NCBI GenBank assembly: GCA_022424815.1 | Contig: JAKMGS010000026.1 | Location: forward strand, 1 to 17,019 | Length of the DNA stretch: 17,019 nucleotides | DNA from: Schleiferiaceae bacterium | GTDB taxonomy: Bacteria > Bacteroidota > Bacteroidia > Flavobacteriales > Schleiferiaceae | Reading direction: 5' to 3' | Shown: one piece after another, positions 8,190 through 14,694 of the stretch | Layout: each line of letters starts with the position of its first letter | Position numbering within the stretch: position 1 is the stretch's first letter | Position numbers and translations under genes: made by a program | The notes under the pieces: generated by a model | What the model saw: only the letters and a program-made list of their open reading frames with translations | What the model was told of the DNA's origin: nothing | The model's database searches: none

Positions 8190-9438
8190 CTCCTCGCAAT
8201 TTAGAACAACTCTCGCGTTATTCGCGGCAATGCTCCTGTGCTTTTCTGTGCGCGGGCAAGAAAGTTACGCGCCGGGTATTGCTCAGACTGGAGAGTATTA
8301 CATAAAGCTGACCGAAAAATCTGTGGCGGTAGTAGCCAATGCGACCTCTTTACTACCCAACGGAACCCATACGGTGGATCATTTGATTTCGCTGAGTGTG
8401 GATGTTAGGCAGGTCTGGGCGCCGGAACACGGCTTTAGAGGGCAGCAGGATGCTGGGGAGCATGTGGAAGACGGCCGCGATCCCAAAACAGGCATACCAA
8501 TCAAGAGTTTATATGGTAAAACCAAGCGTCCACCTACGGATTGGTTGGAAGGCCTAGATTGGGTCATCTATGATGTTCAAGACGTCGGGGTCCGATTCTA
8601 TACCTACAGCACTACCTTGAGCTATGTGATTGATGCATGTGTAGAGGCCGGAGTCCCGCTTATGATCATGGACCGGGGCAATCCAAACGGTCATTACATC
8701 GACGGTCCCATCTTAAAACCAAGCTTCGAAAGTATGGTAGGCTTGCACCCCATACCGGTAGTACACGGCTTAACCATGGGAGAATATGCGTCCATGGTCT
8801 ATGGTGAGCGTTGGATGCATGCGACAGAGAATGAACAGTGGCGCACCGCCTTCGAAAAGAAAGGCGGCATAGAGGTTATTCATTGCAAAGGGTATTCTCA
8901 CAATAAGGTCTTCAAGGAATTTCAAGTACCTCCATCACCTAATCTGCGCTCCATAGAGGCCATCTGGCATTACCCAAGCTTGTGTTATTTCGAGGGCACA
9001 CCCATTTCTTGTGGACGAGGTACCCCGGCGCCATTTACCCGTTTTGGTGCACCGTGGCTTGGTGGGGAAGGGTACGAACATAGGTTCATACCTGCGCCAG
9101 ATCACGGATCGAAGTATCCCAAATTTCAAGGAAAGCAATGTGGTGGGGTTCAATTGTCCCAAGATCTTAGTGCCGCCCCAAAGGAAATAGATTGGAACCA
9201 TTTATTTAATGCTTATGCATATTGGAAAGAAGATGCTTCCACCGAGGCGCCGAAATTTTTCAATTCGTTCTTCAAAAAATTGGCCGGTTCAAATGAACTA
9301 CAAGAAGCCCTGGAATCTGGTATGAGTACCGAGGAGTGGGTGAACTCTTATTATGTAGAGTTGTACCAATACAAGCAAAAGGCTTATGAGTACGCTTTGT
9401 ATCCTGATTTAGGGGTTGAGACTAATAAGTCCAACTAG
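8170..9438 (+). CDS. namZ: NamZ/DUF1343 family exo-beta-N-acetylmuramidase
   Basis: The 422-residue protein starts with a Sec signal peptide (basic/polar start, hydrophobic core about 13-26, cleavage likely near SVRG-Q at 26-30), so it is exported. DUF1343 hallmarks follow in order: APEHGFRG with DAGE (84-97), TGIPIKSLYG (107-116), DVQDVGVRFYTYSTTL (135-150), DRGNPNG (168-174), GLHPIPVVHGLTMGEYA (191-207) and RGTPAPF in the second half. Characterised members remove terminal MurNAc from peptidoglycan fragments in cell-wall turnover and recycling; the glutamate of the EHG motif is thought to be catalytic. The ATG at 8170 is chosen because it places the signal peptide at the N-terminus; an in-frame extension to 8053 would put unrelated sequence before it. 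It is transcribed divergently from the permease and ends at a shared terminator. Confidence 0.9.
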   Translation: MKNASFISSQFRTTLALFAAMLLCFSVRGQESYAPGIAQTGEYYIKLTEKSVAVVANATSLLPNGTHTVDHLISLSVDVRQVWAPEHGFRGQQDAGEHVEDGRDPKTGIPIKSLYGKTKRPPTDWLEGLDWVIYDVQDVGVRFYTYSTTLSYVIDACVEAGVPLMIMDRGNPNGHYIDGPILKPSFESMVGLHPIPVVHGLTMGEYASMVYGERWMHATENEQWRTAFEKKGGIEVIHCKGYSHNKVFKEFQVPPSPNLRSIEAIWHYPSLCYFEGTPISCGRGTPAPFTRFGAPWLGGEGYEHRFIPAPDHGSKYPKFQGKQCGGVQLSQDLSAAPKEIDWNHLFNAYAYWKEDASTEAPKFFNSFFKKLAGSNELQEALESGMSTEEWVNSYYVELYQYKQKAYEYALYPDLGVETNKSN

Positions 9439-9445
9439 GCACCAT

Positions 9446-9477
9446 TAAAAAACCCCGCACGTGGCGGGGTTTCTTTA
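9446..9477. terminator. Bidirectional Rho-independent terminator
   Basis: CCCCGC (9453-9458) and GCGGGG (9464-9469) form a hairpin with a 5-nt loop, extended by AAA/TTT pairs. An A run precedes it and a T-rich tract follows. It sits between the converging namZ and DUF2911 genes and can serve both. Confidence 0.9.
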
Positions 9478-9494
9478 TGAATTGGAAAAGCGGA

Positions 9495-10307
9495 TTATTT
9501 CCAACCTTTCATCTCTTTCTCGTAGCCGGCTCTGTAAGAATCAGGTGCTCCCATGTCCATGGCTTTTTTACCCTGTTTTAGGGCAGCTTTAGTATCGCCT
9601 GCTGCGTAAAGAATTTTAGCCTTTACCCAGTTCGTATACCAGTAATCTGGATTTAACTGCAATGCAATTTCGATCGTTGCGAGCGCTTTTTCGTGATCGC
9701 CTTGACCGCTGTAGTAGTTTGCTGCATTTCTGTATGCACGCTTAGCATCAGATAGTGCTTTCTCCACATTTTTTCCGCTTTCGCCGTCAGAATCTACTCC
9801 TAGGTTAACGCTTACTTCCGTGTTGGCCCATTCTAGGACTAATTCGCCACCGGTCGTGCTCAATGCTTTGAAACCCATAGTAAAGCTTTCATCAAAATCA
9901 CCAGTAGTGGCAGGTACAGTGGTGCGTAGCACATCGCTTTCTTGAGTGTAACCTGTATTTCCCCAAAGGTTGGTTTGGGTAGATAAGATAATGGTCCACT
10001 CATTCTCACCTGGAATAGTGAAAAGTGCATACTCGCCAGCAGATACTGCATTACCATTAAAGGTAAAGTCAGTTGAGGCATTAAACTTTACACAAGCATT
10101 CGCACCAGTACGCCATACTTCATCGTAAGGCACGAGATCGCCGAAGATGGCGCGTCCACGTGTAGCGGGACGGCTGTAGGTAATGCTAAAGTCCGTGAGG
10201 CCTATTCTTTGGTCAACGGTAGAAGTAGGTGAGGGTTGTGGCAGCTCTTGAGCATTCATCGGGAAGGCCACTGCTATAAGGGCGGCGCCGAGTATCCATT
10301 TTTTCAT
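9495..10307 (-). CDS. Exported DUF2911 domain protein with C-terminal TPR repeats
   Basis: This 270-residue protein has an N-terminal signal peptide (hydrophobic 5-16, cleavage near NAQ at 18-20). The DUF2911 domain occupies about 24-170 and carries its hallmarks YSRP with GR (44-52), VPYDEVWRTGAN (59-70), AGEYALFTIPG (90-100) and WTIILS (104-109). Residues about 185-255 contain about two tetratricopeptide repeats (for example HEKALATIEIALQLNP). DUF2911 proteins are frequent in Bacteroidota and of unknown function; the TPR part suggests protein-protein contacts in the periplasm or at the outer membrane. It lies 55 nt downstream of ribH with a possible promoter element in the gap, so it may be transcribed alone. 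It stops just before a bidirectional terminator. Confidence 0.9.
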   Translation of the reverse strand: MKKWILGAALIAVAFPMNAQELPQPSPTSTVDQRIGLTDFSITYSRPATRGRAIFGDLVPYDEVWRTGANACVKFNASTDFTFNGNAVSAGEYALFTIPGENEWTIILSTQTNLWGNTGYTQESDVLRTTVPATTGDFDESFTMGFKALSTTGGELVLEWANTEVSVNLGVDSDGESGKNVEKALSDAKRAYRNAANYYSGQGDHEKALATIEIALQLNPDYWYTNWVKAKILYAAGDTKAALKQGKKAMDMGAPDSYRAGYEKEMKGWK

Positions 10308-10327
10308 TTGAGTTGTTTTTAGGGTTT

Positions 10328-10339
10328 GCCCTAAAGTAA
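10328..10339 (-). promoter_or_regulatory. Possible promoter element upstream of DUF2911 gene
   Basis: Read on the minus strand this is TTACTTTAGGGC, ending 20 nt before the ATG. It contains TACTTTAG, close to the TAnnTTTG consensus, and shares CTTTAGGGC with the element upstream of the cbs gene. No -33 box is convincing. Confidence 0.28.
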
Positions 10340-10362
10340 CAAGAAAAGTGGTCGAAGGTTGA

Positions 10363-10839
10363 TTAGAGCGCCATCATTTTTAGCGCGGCCACCGCGGCCT
10401 CGGTCCCCTTGTTGCCGTGGACTCCGCCAGAACGTGCTCTGCTTTGTTCGATGGCATTATCTGTCAATACACAGAATATCGTAGGGGCATCATAGCTGAG
10501 GTTTAGCTCGGTCACACCATAAGTTACGCTTTGACAAACGTAATCGAAGTGCTTGGTCTCTCCTTGGATGACACAACCAACAATGATTACGGCATCAGGT
10601 TCTTCCTGCTCGTGAATGCGCTTGGCGGCGTAAGTAAGCTCAACGGCGCCGGGAACATCGATGGAAATGATGTGCTCCGGATTTACGCCGTGTTGGATCA
10701 ACGTTTGGTGGGCTCCTGCAGCGAGAGCGCTGGTGATTTCATCATTCCACTCGGCACGGATAATGGCGACGACCTTTCCTTCCCCAGAAGGGACGGAAGC
10801 ATCGTTGGTACTGTCCAAATGCTGGTGGGCAGTAGCCAT
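10363..10839 (-). CDS. ribH: 6,7-dimethyl-8-ribityllumazine synthase
   Basis: RibH joins 5-amino-6-ribitylamino-uracil and 3,4-dihydroxybutanone 4-phosphate in the penultimate step of riboflavin synthesis, usually as a large icosahedral or pentameric cytoplasmic assembly. At 158 residues it has the normal length. Visible motifs are the substrate-contacting AEWND (29-33), the VPGAVEL loop (62-68), GCVIQGETKHFDYV (88-101) with the catalytic histidine at H97, and the phosphate-binding R136 followed by GNKG (142-145). The first 20 residues are a polar extension. The ATG follows the stop of the TPR gene after a single base, so the two are almost certainly co-transcribed and translationally coupled. 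No other rib gene is in the window. Confidence 0.97.
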   Translation of the reverse strand: MATAHQHLDSTNDASVPSGEGKVVAIIRAEWNDEITSALAAGAHQTLIQHGVNPEHIISIDVPGAVELTYAAKRIHEQEEPDAVIIVGCVIQGETKHFDYVCQSVTYGVTELNLSYDAPTIFCVLTDNAIEQSRARSGGVHGNKGTEAAVAALKMMAL

Positions 10840-10840
10840 C

Positions 10841-11527
10841 TTATTTCAGCGCAGCGATTACTCCTGCGATGCCTTGTGCTTGACGACTTTCTGGGTAATC
10901 AGATTCGATACGCTCATATAATTTGACCGCATTTTCAATTTCTCCCAAGGCTTCATGTGCTAGACCTGCTTTCCACAAGAATAGGGGAGTTGTAAAGTCG
11001 TTATTGGTGGCTTTGTGTGCCTTGTTGTAGTAATCAACAGCATCCTCCATTTGGCCCAATTCGACGAATGCATCGCCAATAACACCGTTCGCCATGGCAG
11101 CCGTAGCTACATCACTGGCGCTATACTGGTCCATTTGATCAATGGCATTTTCGAAATCACCCTGCGTGTAGTAGGCCACGCCTGCATAGTAGTGAGCGCT
11201 ATTTCCAGAAGGCGTGCCTCCGTATTCGTCAATAATGTCTAAAAGACCAAGGTGAGCGTTATTTCCATTCAATGCGAGATCCATAGAATCTGCTTCAAAC
11301 CACTTGATGGCTTTGGCCATTTCTTTGGAAGCTTCTTGAGAATTTGGCTCAAGTACATATGTATTGTATGCAAAGAAAGCTAATACGATTGCTACGACAG
11401 TACCCACAGTGATACCCACGTTTCGGGCGTTGTTCTCGAGGAACTGCTCTGTTTTTGTCAAGGTTTGTTCTACGCTATCAAATCCTAGGTTATCTTCTAC
11501 TGCCGGTTGTTGTTTCTTCTTAGCCAT
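10841..11527 (-). CDS. Membrane-anchored tetratricopeptide repeat protein
   Basis: This 228-residue protein has a charged cytoplasmic N-terminus, one transmembrane helix (about 37-56) and a C-terminal part (about 100-225) built of TPR units such as GDFENAIDQMDQYSASD, GQMEDAVDYYNKAHKAT and GEIENAVKLYERIESDYP. The layout resembles YfgM-like proteins, which are anchored by one helix and expose TPRs to the periplasm, often working with SecYEG-associated chaperones; that role is inference. The start at 11527 (MAKKKQQ) is preferred because the upstream in-frame stretch covers the intergenic promoter region and begins inside recF. It sits upstream of ribH with a 1-nt gap and is divergent from recF. 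Confidence 0.85.
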   Translation of the reverse strand: MAKKKQQPAVEDNLGFDSVEQTLTKTEQFLENNARNVGITVGTVVAIVLAFFAYNTYVLEPNSQEASKEMAKAIKWFEADSMDLALNGNNAHLGLLDIIDEYGGTPSGNSAHYYAGVAYYTQGDFENAIDQMDQYSASDVATAAMANGVIGDAFVELGQMEDAVDYYNKAHKATNNDFTTPLFLWKAGLAHEALGEIENAVKLYERIESDYPESRQAQGIAGVIAALK

Positions 11528-11550
11528 AATGCTTGTTGAATTCAGTCCGC

Positions 11551-11558
11551 CAAAAATA
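11551..11558 (-). promoter_or_regulatory. Bacteroidota -7 element for the TPR-ribH operon
   Basis: The minus strand reads TATTTTTG, an exact match to TAnnTTTG, 23 nt before the ATG. No TTG/TTTG at the usual -33 spacing is visible, so this rests on the -7 match and on its place in a divergent intergenic region. Confidence 0.5.
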
Positions 11559-11583
11559 GTATAAATTTTGAAGCTTAGAAGCC

Positions 11584-11591
11584 TATTTTTG
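11584..11591 (+). promoter_or_regulatory. Bacteroidota -7 element directly upstream of recF
   Basis: TATTTTTG matches TAnnTTTG exactly and ends only 5 nt before the recF ATG. This predicts a transcription start at or almost at the start codon, giving a leaderless or nearly leaderless mRNA. A TTTG occurs 13 nt upstream, shorter than the usual 17-23 nt spacing. Confidence 0.5.
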
Positions 11592-11596
11592 TAGCT

Positions 11597-12712
11597 ATGG
11601 AAAACCTTTTGGTCAAGCAATTAGAGCTCACACATTTTAAAAATCATCGCGCGTCGAATTGGTCCTTCAACCCCAAGGTGAATATCATCTCTGGAAACAA
11701 TGGGAACGGGAAGACAAATGTGCTGGATGCCTTGCATTTCCTGAGCTTGACGAAGAGTTATCTAAACCTGACGGACGGTCAAACCATCACTCATGGGGAG
11801 ACGATGTCCTTGGTTAAAGCGCACATTGAGCGCAAAAATTCAGAGCATTCGGTGGATCTAGGCCTTAAAAAAGGGCAGAAAAAGAAGATCCGAGTGGATG
11901 GAAAAGAGGTGGAGCGATTGGCGGATCACATCGGGTATTTGCCTGTGGTGATGATCTCGCCCATGGACCGTGACCTGATTATTGATGCGGCTGAGGTGCG
12001 CAGAAAATGGATGGATACGACCATCTCGCAGAGTGATTCGAGCTATTTGCGCGCGCTGATTCAATACAATAGAGCTCTGTCACAGCGCAATACGACCTTG
12101 AAGTACTTTGCCAAGAACAGAACCTTTGATGCGGAGATGTTGGGGTTGTACAACGACCAATTGGTCGAATACAGTGCCCAAATTTCTGAGGCGCGTCAGG
12201 CGTTCGTGGAGGAATTGGCCCCGCTGCTTCAACAGTATTATGAGGTGCTTTCTGGCGGCAAAGAGGATGTGGGGTTGACTTACAAGAGTCAACTGCTCAC
12301 CGCATCCATGGAGGAATTGCTGGCCTCGAATCTGGAAAAGGATAGGGTGTTGCAATACACTTCGGCGGGAACGCATCGCGATGATTTGACCTTTAAGTTG
12401 GGCGAGCACCCGATCAAAAAAGTCGGCTCTCAGGGGCAGCAAAAGAGCTTTTTGATTGCGTTGAAATTGGCCCAATTCGAAGTGAGCAAGCGCCACATGA
12501 ACATGCCGCCGCTATTGCTGTTGGACGATATTTTCGACAAATTAGACGAGGGGCGCGTGGCCAACCTTTTACAGCTGGTGAACACCGAGGAGTTTGGGCA
12601 AATCTTCATCACGGATACCCATCCGGAGCGCATGCATCAGCTCAGCGATAACCTGAAGCTCAATCATACCACCTTTGAAATAGCAGATAATGGCGAAGTA
12701 CAAACCCTCTAA
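11597..12712 (+). CDS. recF: DNA replication and repair protein RecF
   Basis: RecF is an SMC-like ATPase that, with RecO and RecR, loads RecA on gapped DNA. The 371-residue product has the usual length. The N-terminal HFKNHR (13-18) is followed by Walker A GNNGNGKTN (33-41), then SPMDRDLI (121-128), THRDDL (259-264), an ABC signature-like SQGQQKS (278-284), Walker B LLLLDDIFDKLD (306-317) and ITDTHPER (338-345). All nucleotide-binding motifs look intact. It is not next to dnaA/dnaN/gyrB as in many other bacteria. Its 3' end overlaps the DUF721 gene by 23 nt, implying co-expression. It shares a short intergenic region with the divergent TPR gene. Confidence 0.97.
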   Translation: MENLLVKQLELTHFKNHRASNWSFNPKVNIISGNNGNGKTNVLDALHFLSLTKSYLNLTDGQTITHGETMSLVKAHIERKNSEHSVDLGLKKGQKKKIRVDGKEVERLADHIGYLPVVMISPMDRDLIIDAAEVRRKWMDTTISQSDSSYLRALIQYNRALSQRNTTLKYFAKNRTFDAEMLGLYNDQLVEYSAQISEARQAFVEELAPLLQQYYEVLSGGKEDVGLTYKSQLLTASMEELLASNLEKDRVLQYTSAGTHRDDLTFKLGEHPIKKVGSQGQQKSFLIALKLAQFEVSKRHMNMPPLLLLDDIFDKLDEGRVANLLQLVNTEEFGQIFITDTHPERMHQLSDNLKLNHTTFEIADNGEVQTL

Positions 12713-12989
12713 CGAACAAACCATGGGGGAGGCCTTGTCGCTCTTCCTCGAGCGCTACAGGTTGCGCCGCGGTTTCGACGATGCCATGGTGCTCAAGGCG
12801 TGGGACGATGTGCTAGGCCCGTCCATCACTCGACAGACCACCTCGAAAAAAGTACAGAATAAGGTATTGGTGGTCCAATTAGATTCGTCCGTCGTCCGCA
12901 AAGAATTGTTGATGGTGAAGTCCAAGATTATTGCATCGATCAACGAGCACTTGGGTAGAGAGGCCATCACCGACCTCCACCTGTTTTAA
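12690..12989 (+). CDS. DUF721 (DciA-like) protein
   Basis: This short 99-residue protein consists almost entirely of the DUF721 domain: an N-terminal helix with LSLFLERYRL, a central KAWDDVLGPSITRQT (about 41-55) and the C-terminal strand-helix VLVVQLDSSVVRKELLM (about 64-80). DUF721 includes DciA, the ancestral loader of the replicative helicase DnaB, so a replication role is likely; DciA activity in this short form is inferred. The ATG at 12690 inside recF is preferred because the N-terminus with NEQ resembles other Bacteroidota members; a later Met at 12723 is possible. Its stop codon lies in a TTAA that also supplies the trmD stop on the other strand. Confidence 0.85.
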   Translation: MAKYKPSNEQTMGEALSLFLERYRLRRGFDDAMVLKAWDDVLGPSITRQTTSKKVQNKVLVVQLDSSVVRKELLMVKSKIIASINEHLGREAITDLHLF

Positions 12990-13663
12990 TCTCCAAGTAA
13001 ATCTGGACGTCGCTCATTCGTGCGCTTGTAGGCTTGCTCCTCACGCCACAGGTCTATGGCCTTGGTATTTCCGCTGAGCAAGATTTCTGGTACTCTGTGG
13101 CCTCGAAACTCTTCCGGTCGCGTGTACACAGGCGGCGCTAAAAGGTCGTCTTGAAAACTGTCCGTGAGGGCAGAGGTTTCGTCGTTCAGCACCCCAGGAA
13201 TGAGGCGAATGATGGCGTCGGTAATGACCGCTGCGGCCAATTCCCCTCCGGAAAGCACATAATCTCCAATGCTAAACTCGTGGGTCACCCAATGGTCACG
13301 AATGCGCTGGTCGATGCCCTTGTAATGGCCGCAGATCATGATCATATTGCCCATCAAACTCAAGGCATTGGCATCGCGTTGATCGAATCGCTTGCCATCC
13401 GGGGTCATGTACAGCACAGCCTCATAGTCGCGCTCGCTTTGAAGCTTTTCTATGCAGGCCACAATAGGTTCACATTGCATGACCATGCCGGCGCCACCAC
13501 CGTACTGGTAATCATCGACTTGTTGGTGCTTGCCGGCACCAAATTCACGCAACTGATGCACATGCACTTCGGCAATGCCTTTATCCGCAGCACGCTTGAG
13601 GATGCTATGCGAAAAAGGGCCCTCGAGGAGCTCCGGCATTACTGAAATGATGTCTATGCGCAC
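12986..13663 (-). CDS. trmD: tRNA (guanine-37-N1)-methyltransferase
   Basis: TrmD methylates G37 next to the anticodon using S-adenosylmethionine and so helps to keep the reading frame. The 225-residue product has the complete SPOUT fold with the trefoil-knot motifs GHYKGIDQR (112-120) and SIGDYVLSGGELA (131-143), the N-terminal DDYQYGGGAGMVM (50-62), the catalytic aspartate region TDSFQ (D168) and the C-terminal TRPEEFRG and VPEILLSGN. The start codon is GTG, which gives the expected MRIDIISVMPE beginning. It follows the 2OG-Fe(II) oxygenase gene by 2 nt. There is no rpsP/rimM/rplS operon around it, unlike in many other bacteria. Confidence 0.97.
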   Translation of the reverse strand: MRIDIISVMPELLEGPFSHSILKRAADKGIAEVHVHQLREFGAGKHQQVDDYQYGGGAGMVMQCEPIVACIEKLQSERDYEAVLYMTPDGKRFDQRDANALSLMGNMIMICGHYKGIDQRIRDHWVTHEFSIGDYVLSGGELAAAVITDAIIRLIPGVLNDETSALTDSFQDDLLAPPVYTRPEEFRGHRVPEILLSGNTKAIDLWREEQAYKRTNERRPDLLGD

Positions 13664-13665
13664 GA

Positions 13666-14610
13666 TTATTTCTTCTTAAGGCCTATTTCTACCAAGCGCT
13701 CGTCCAAATATTCTCCAGCGGTGATGTCGTCAAAGGCCTTAGGACGTGTATCGCTGATACACTGAGCCAAAGTGTTCAATGGCATCTTACCTACAGGGTG
13801 TAGGAAGAATGGAATGCTAAACCTCGGAGAACCCCATTGTTCTTTCGGAGGATTCACTACACGGTGAGTGGTAGATTTCAAGCAGCCGTTCGTCAAACGT
13901 TGAAGCATATCGCCCACGTTTACGACAAGTGCACCAGGAATGGCAGTAATGCCCACCCATTGGTCTTGTTTATTCAATACCTCGAGGCCTTCCGCGCTCG
14001 CACCCATCAACAGGGTGATCAGGTTAATATCTTCGTGTTGCCCCGCACGTACGCTATCTCCCGGATCCTCCGTAATAGGCGGGTAGTGGATGGCGCGTAA
14101 GATGCTATTTCCTCCTTTTACCCAAGGTTGGAAATATTCTGGGTCCAATTCTAAATACGTGGCAATGGCGCTCAACATCTCGAGTCCTACATCCTCTAAC
14201 TGCTGGTAGGCTTGTACACAGGTCGGTGCAAAATCTGGTCGCTCGTCCACGTGAACATTGTCGTGGTATTCTGGGCCATTATAGGCAGGCTCTGGTTGCC
14301 CTACCTGCCAGAATTCTTTCAAATCCTTTGCGGGAATGCCCTTGGCATGCTCACGTCCGAAGCTCGTATAGCCACGTTGCCCCGCTAATGAGGCAATCTC
14401 GTAGTTTCTTTTGATCGTGGCATCAAGGCCGAAGAAGGTCTCTACTTCACTGTAGAGCTTGGCCTGCATTTCGTCCGTAAAGCCGTGATTAGTAATGGTT
14501 ACAAAGCCGATATCTGTGTAGGCTTTGCCCAGGTCTGCAGCAAACTGTTGTTGCTGTGCTGGAGTGCCCTTGGTCCAATGGGCGAGATCTAAAGTTGGTA
14601 TATAAGACAT
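13666..14610 (-). CDS. 2-oxoglutarate/Fe(II)-dependent oxygenase, isopenicillin N synthase-like
   Basis: This 314-residue soluble enzyme is of the isopenicillin N synthase-like dioxygenase family. It has the N-terminal DIOX_N region (YTDIGFVTITNHG, 31-43) and the C-terminal double-stranded beta-helix with the iron-binding triad H192, D194 (QHED) and H249 (THRVVNP). The co-substrate pair R263-x-S265 (PRFS) suggests 2-oxoglutarate binding. The metal site is intact, so it should be active. The family covers very different substrates (amino acids, antibiotics, plant hormones, ethylene-forming enzymes), and nothing here names one. The gene is directly followed by trmD after 2 nt and is preceded by a good TAnnTTTG element. 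Biosynthesis of a beta-lactam is unlikely, as no ACV synthetase or other secondary-metabolism gene is near. Confidence 0.88.
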   Translation of the reverse strand: MSYIPTLDLAHWTKGTPAQQQQFAADLGKAYTDIGFVTITNHGFTDEMQAKLYSEVETFFGLDATIKRNYEIASLAGQRGYTSFGREHAKGIPAKDLKEFWQVGQPEPAYNGPEYHDNVHVDERPDFAPTCVQAYQQLEDVGLEMLSAIATYLELDPEYFQPWVKGGNSILRAIHYPPITEDPGDSVRAGQHEDINLITLLMGASAEGLEVLNKQDQWVGITAIPGALVVNVGDMLQRLTNGCLKSTTHRVVNPPKEQWGSPRFSIPFFLHPVGKMPLNTLAQCISDTRPKAFDDITAGEYLDERLVEIGLKKK

Positions 14611-14635
14611 GTCCCTGCGATTAGGTTAACAATTA

Positions 14636-14643
14636 CAAAAATA
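14636..14643 (-). promoter_or_regulatory. Bacteroidota-type promoter for the oxygenase-trmD operon
   Basis: The minus strand reads TATTTTTG, an exact TAnnTTTG, 25 nt before the ATG. A TTG lies 16 nt upstream of it, close to the -33 spacing of 17-23 nt. This is the best-supported promoter in the window. Confidence 0.55.
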
Positions 14644-14694
14644 ACTACCTTTTAGCAGTCAATTATACGACCAGGGACCACCCGAACAGAAGTT

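Noticed and set aside
11528..11620. Longer N-terminus for the TPR protein starting inside recF
   Set aside because: It would cover the promoter region and the recF start; MAKKKQQ is a natural beginning followed by a membrane anchor.
13666..14610. Beta-lactam biosynthesis gene (true isopenicillin N synthase)
   Set aside because: Only the family fold and iron site are shared; no ACV synthetase or related genes are nearby.
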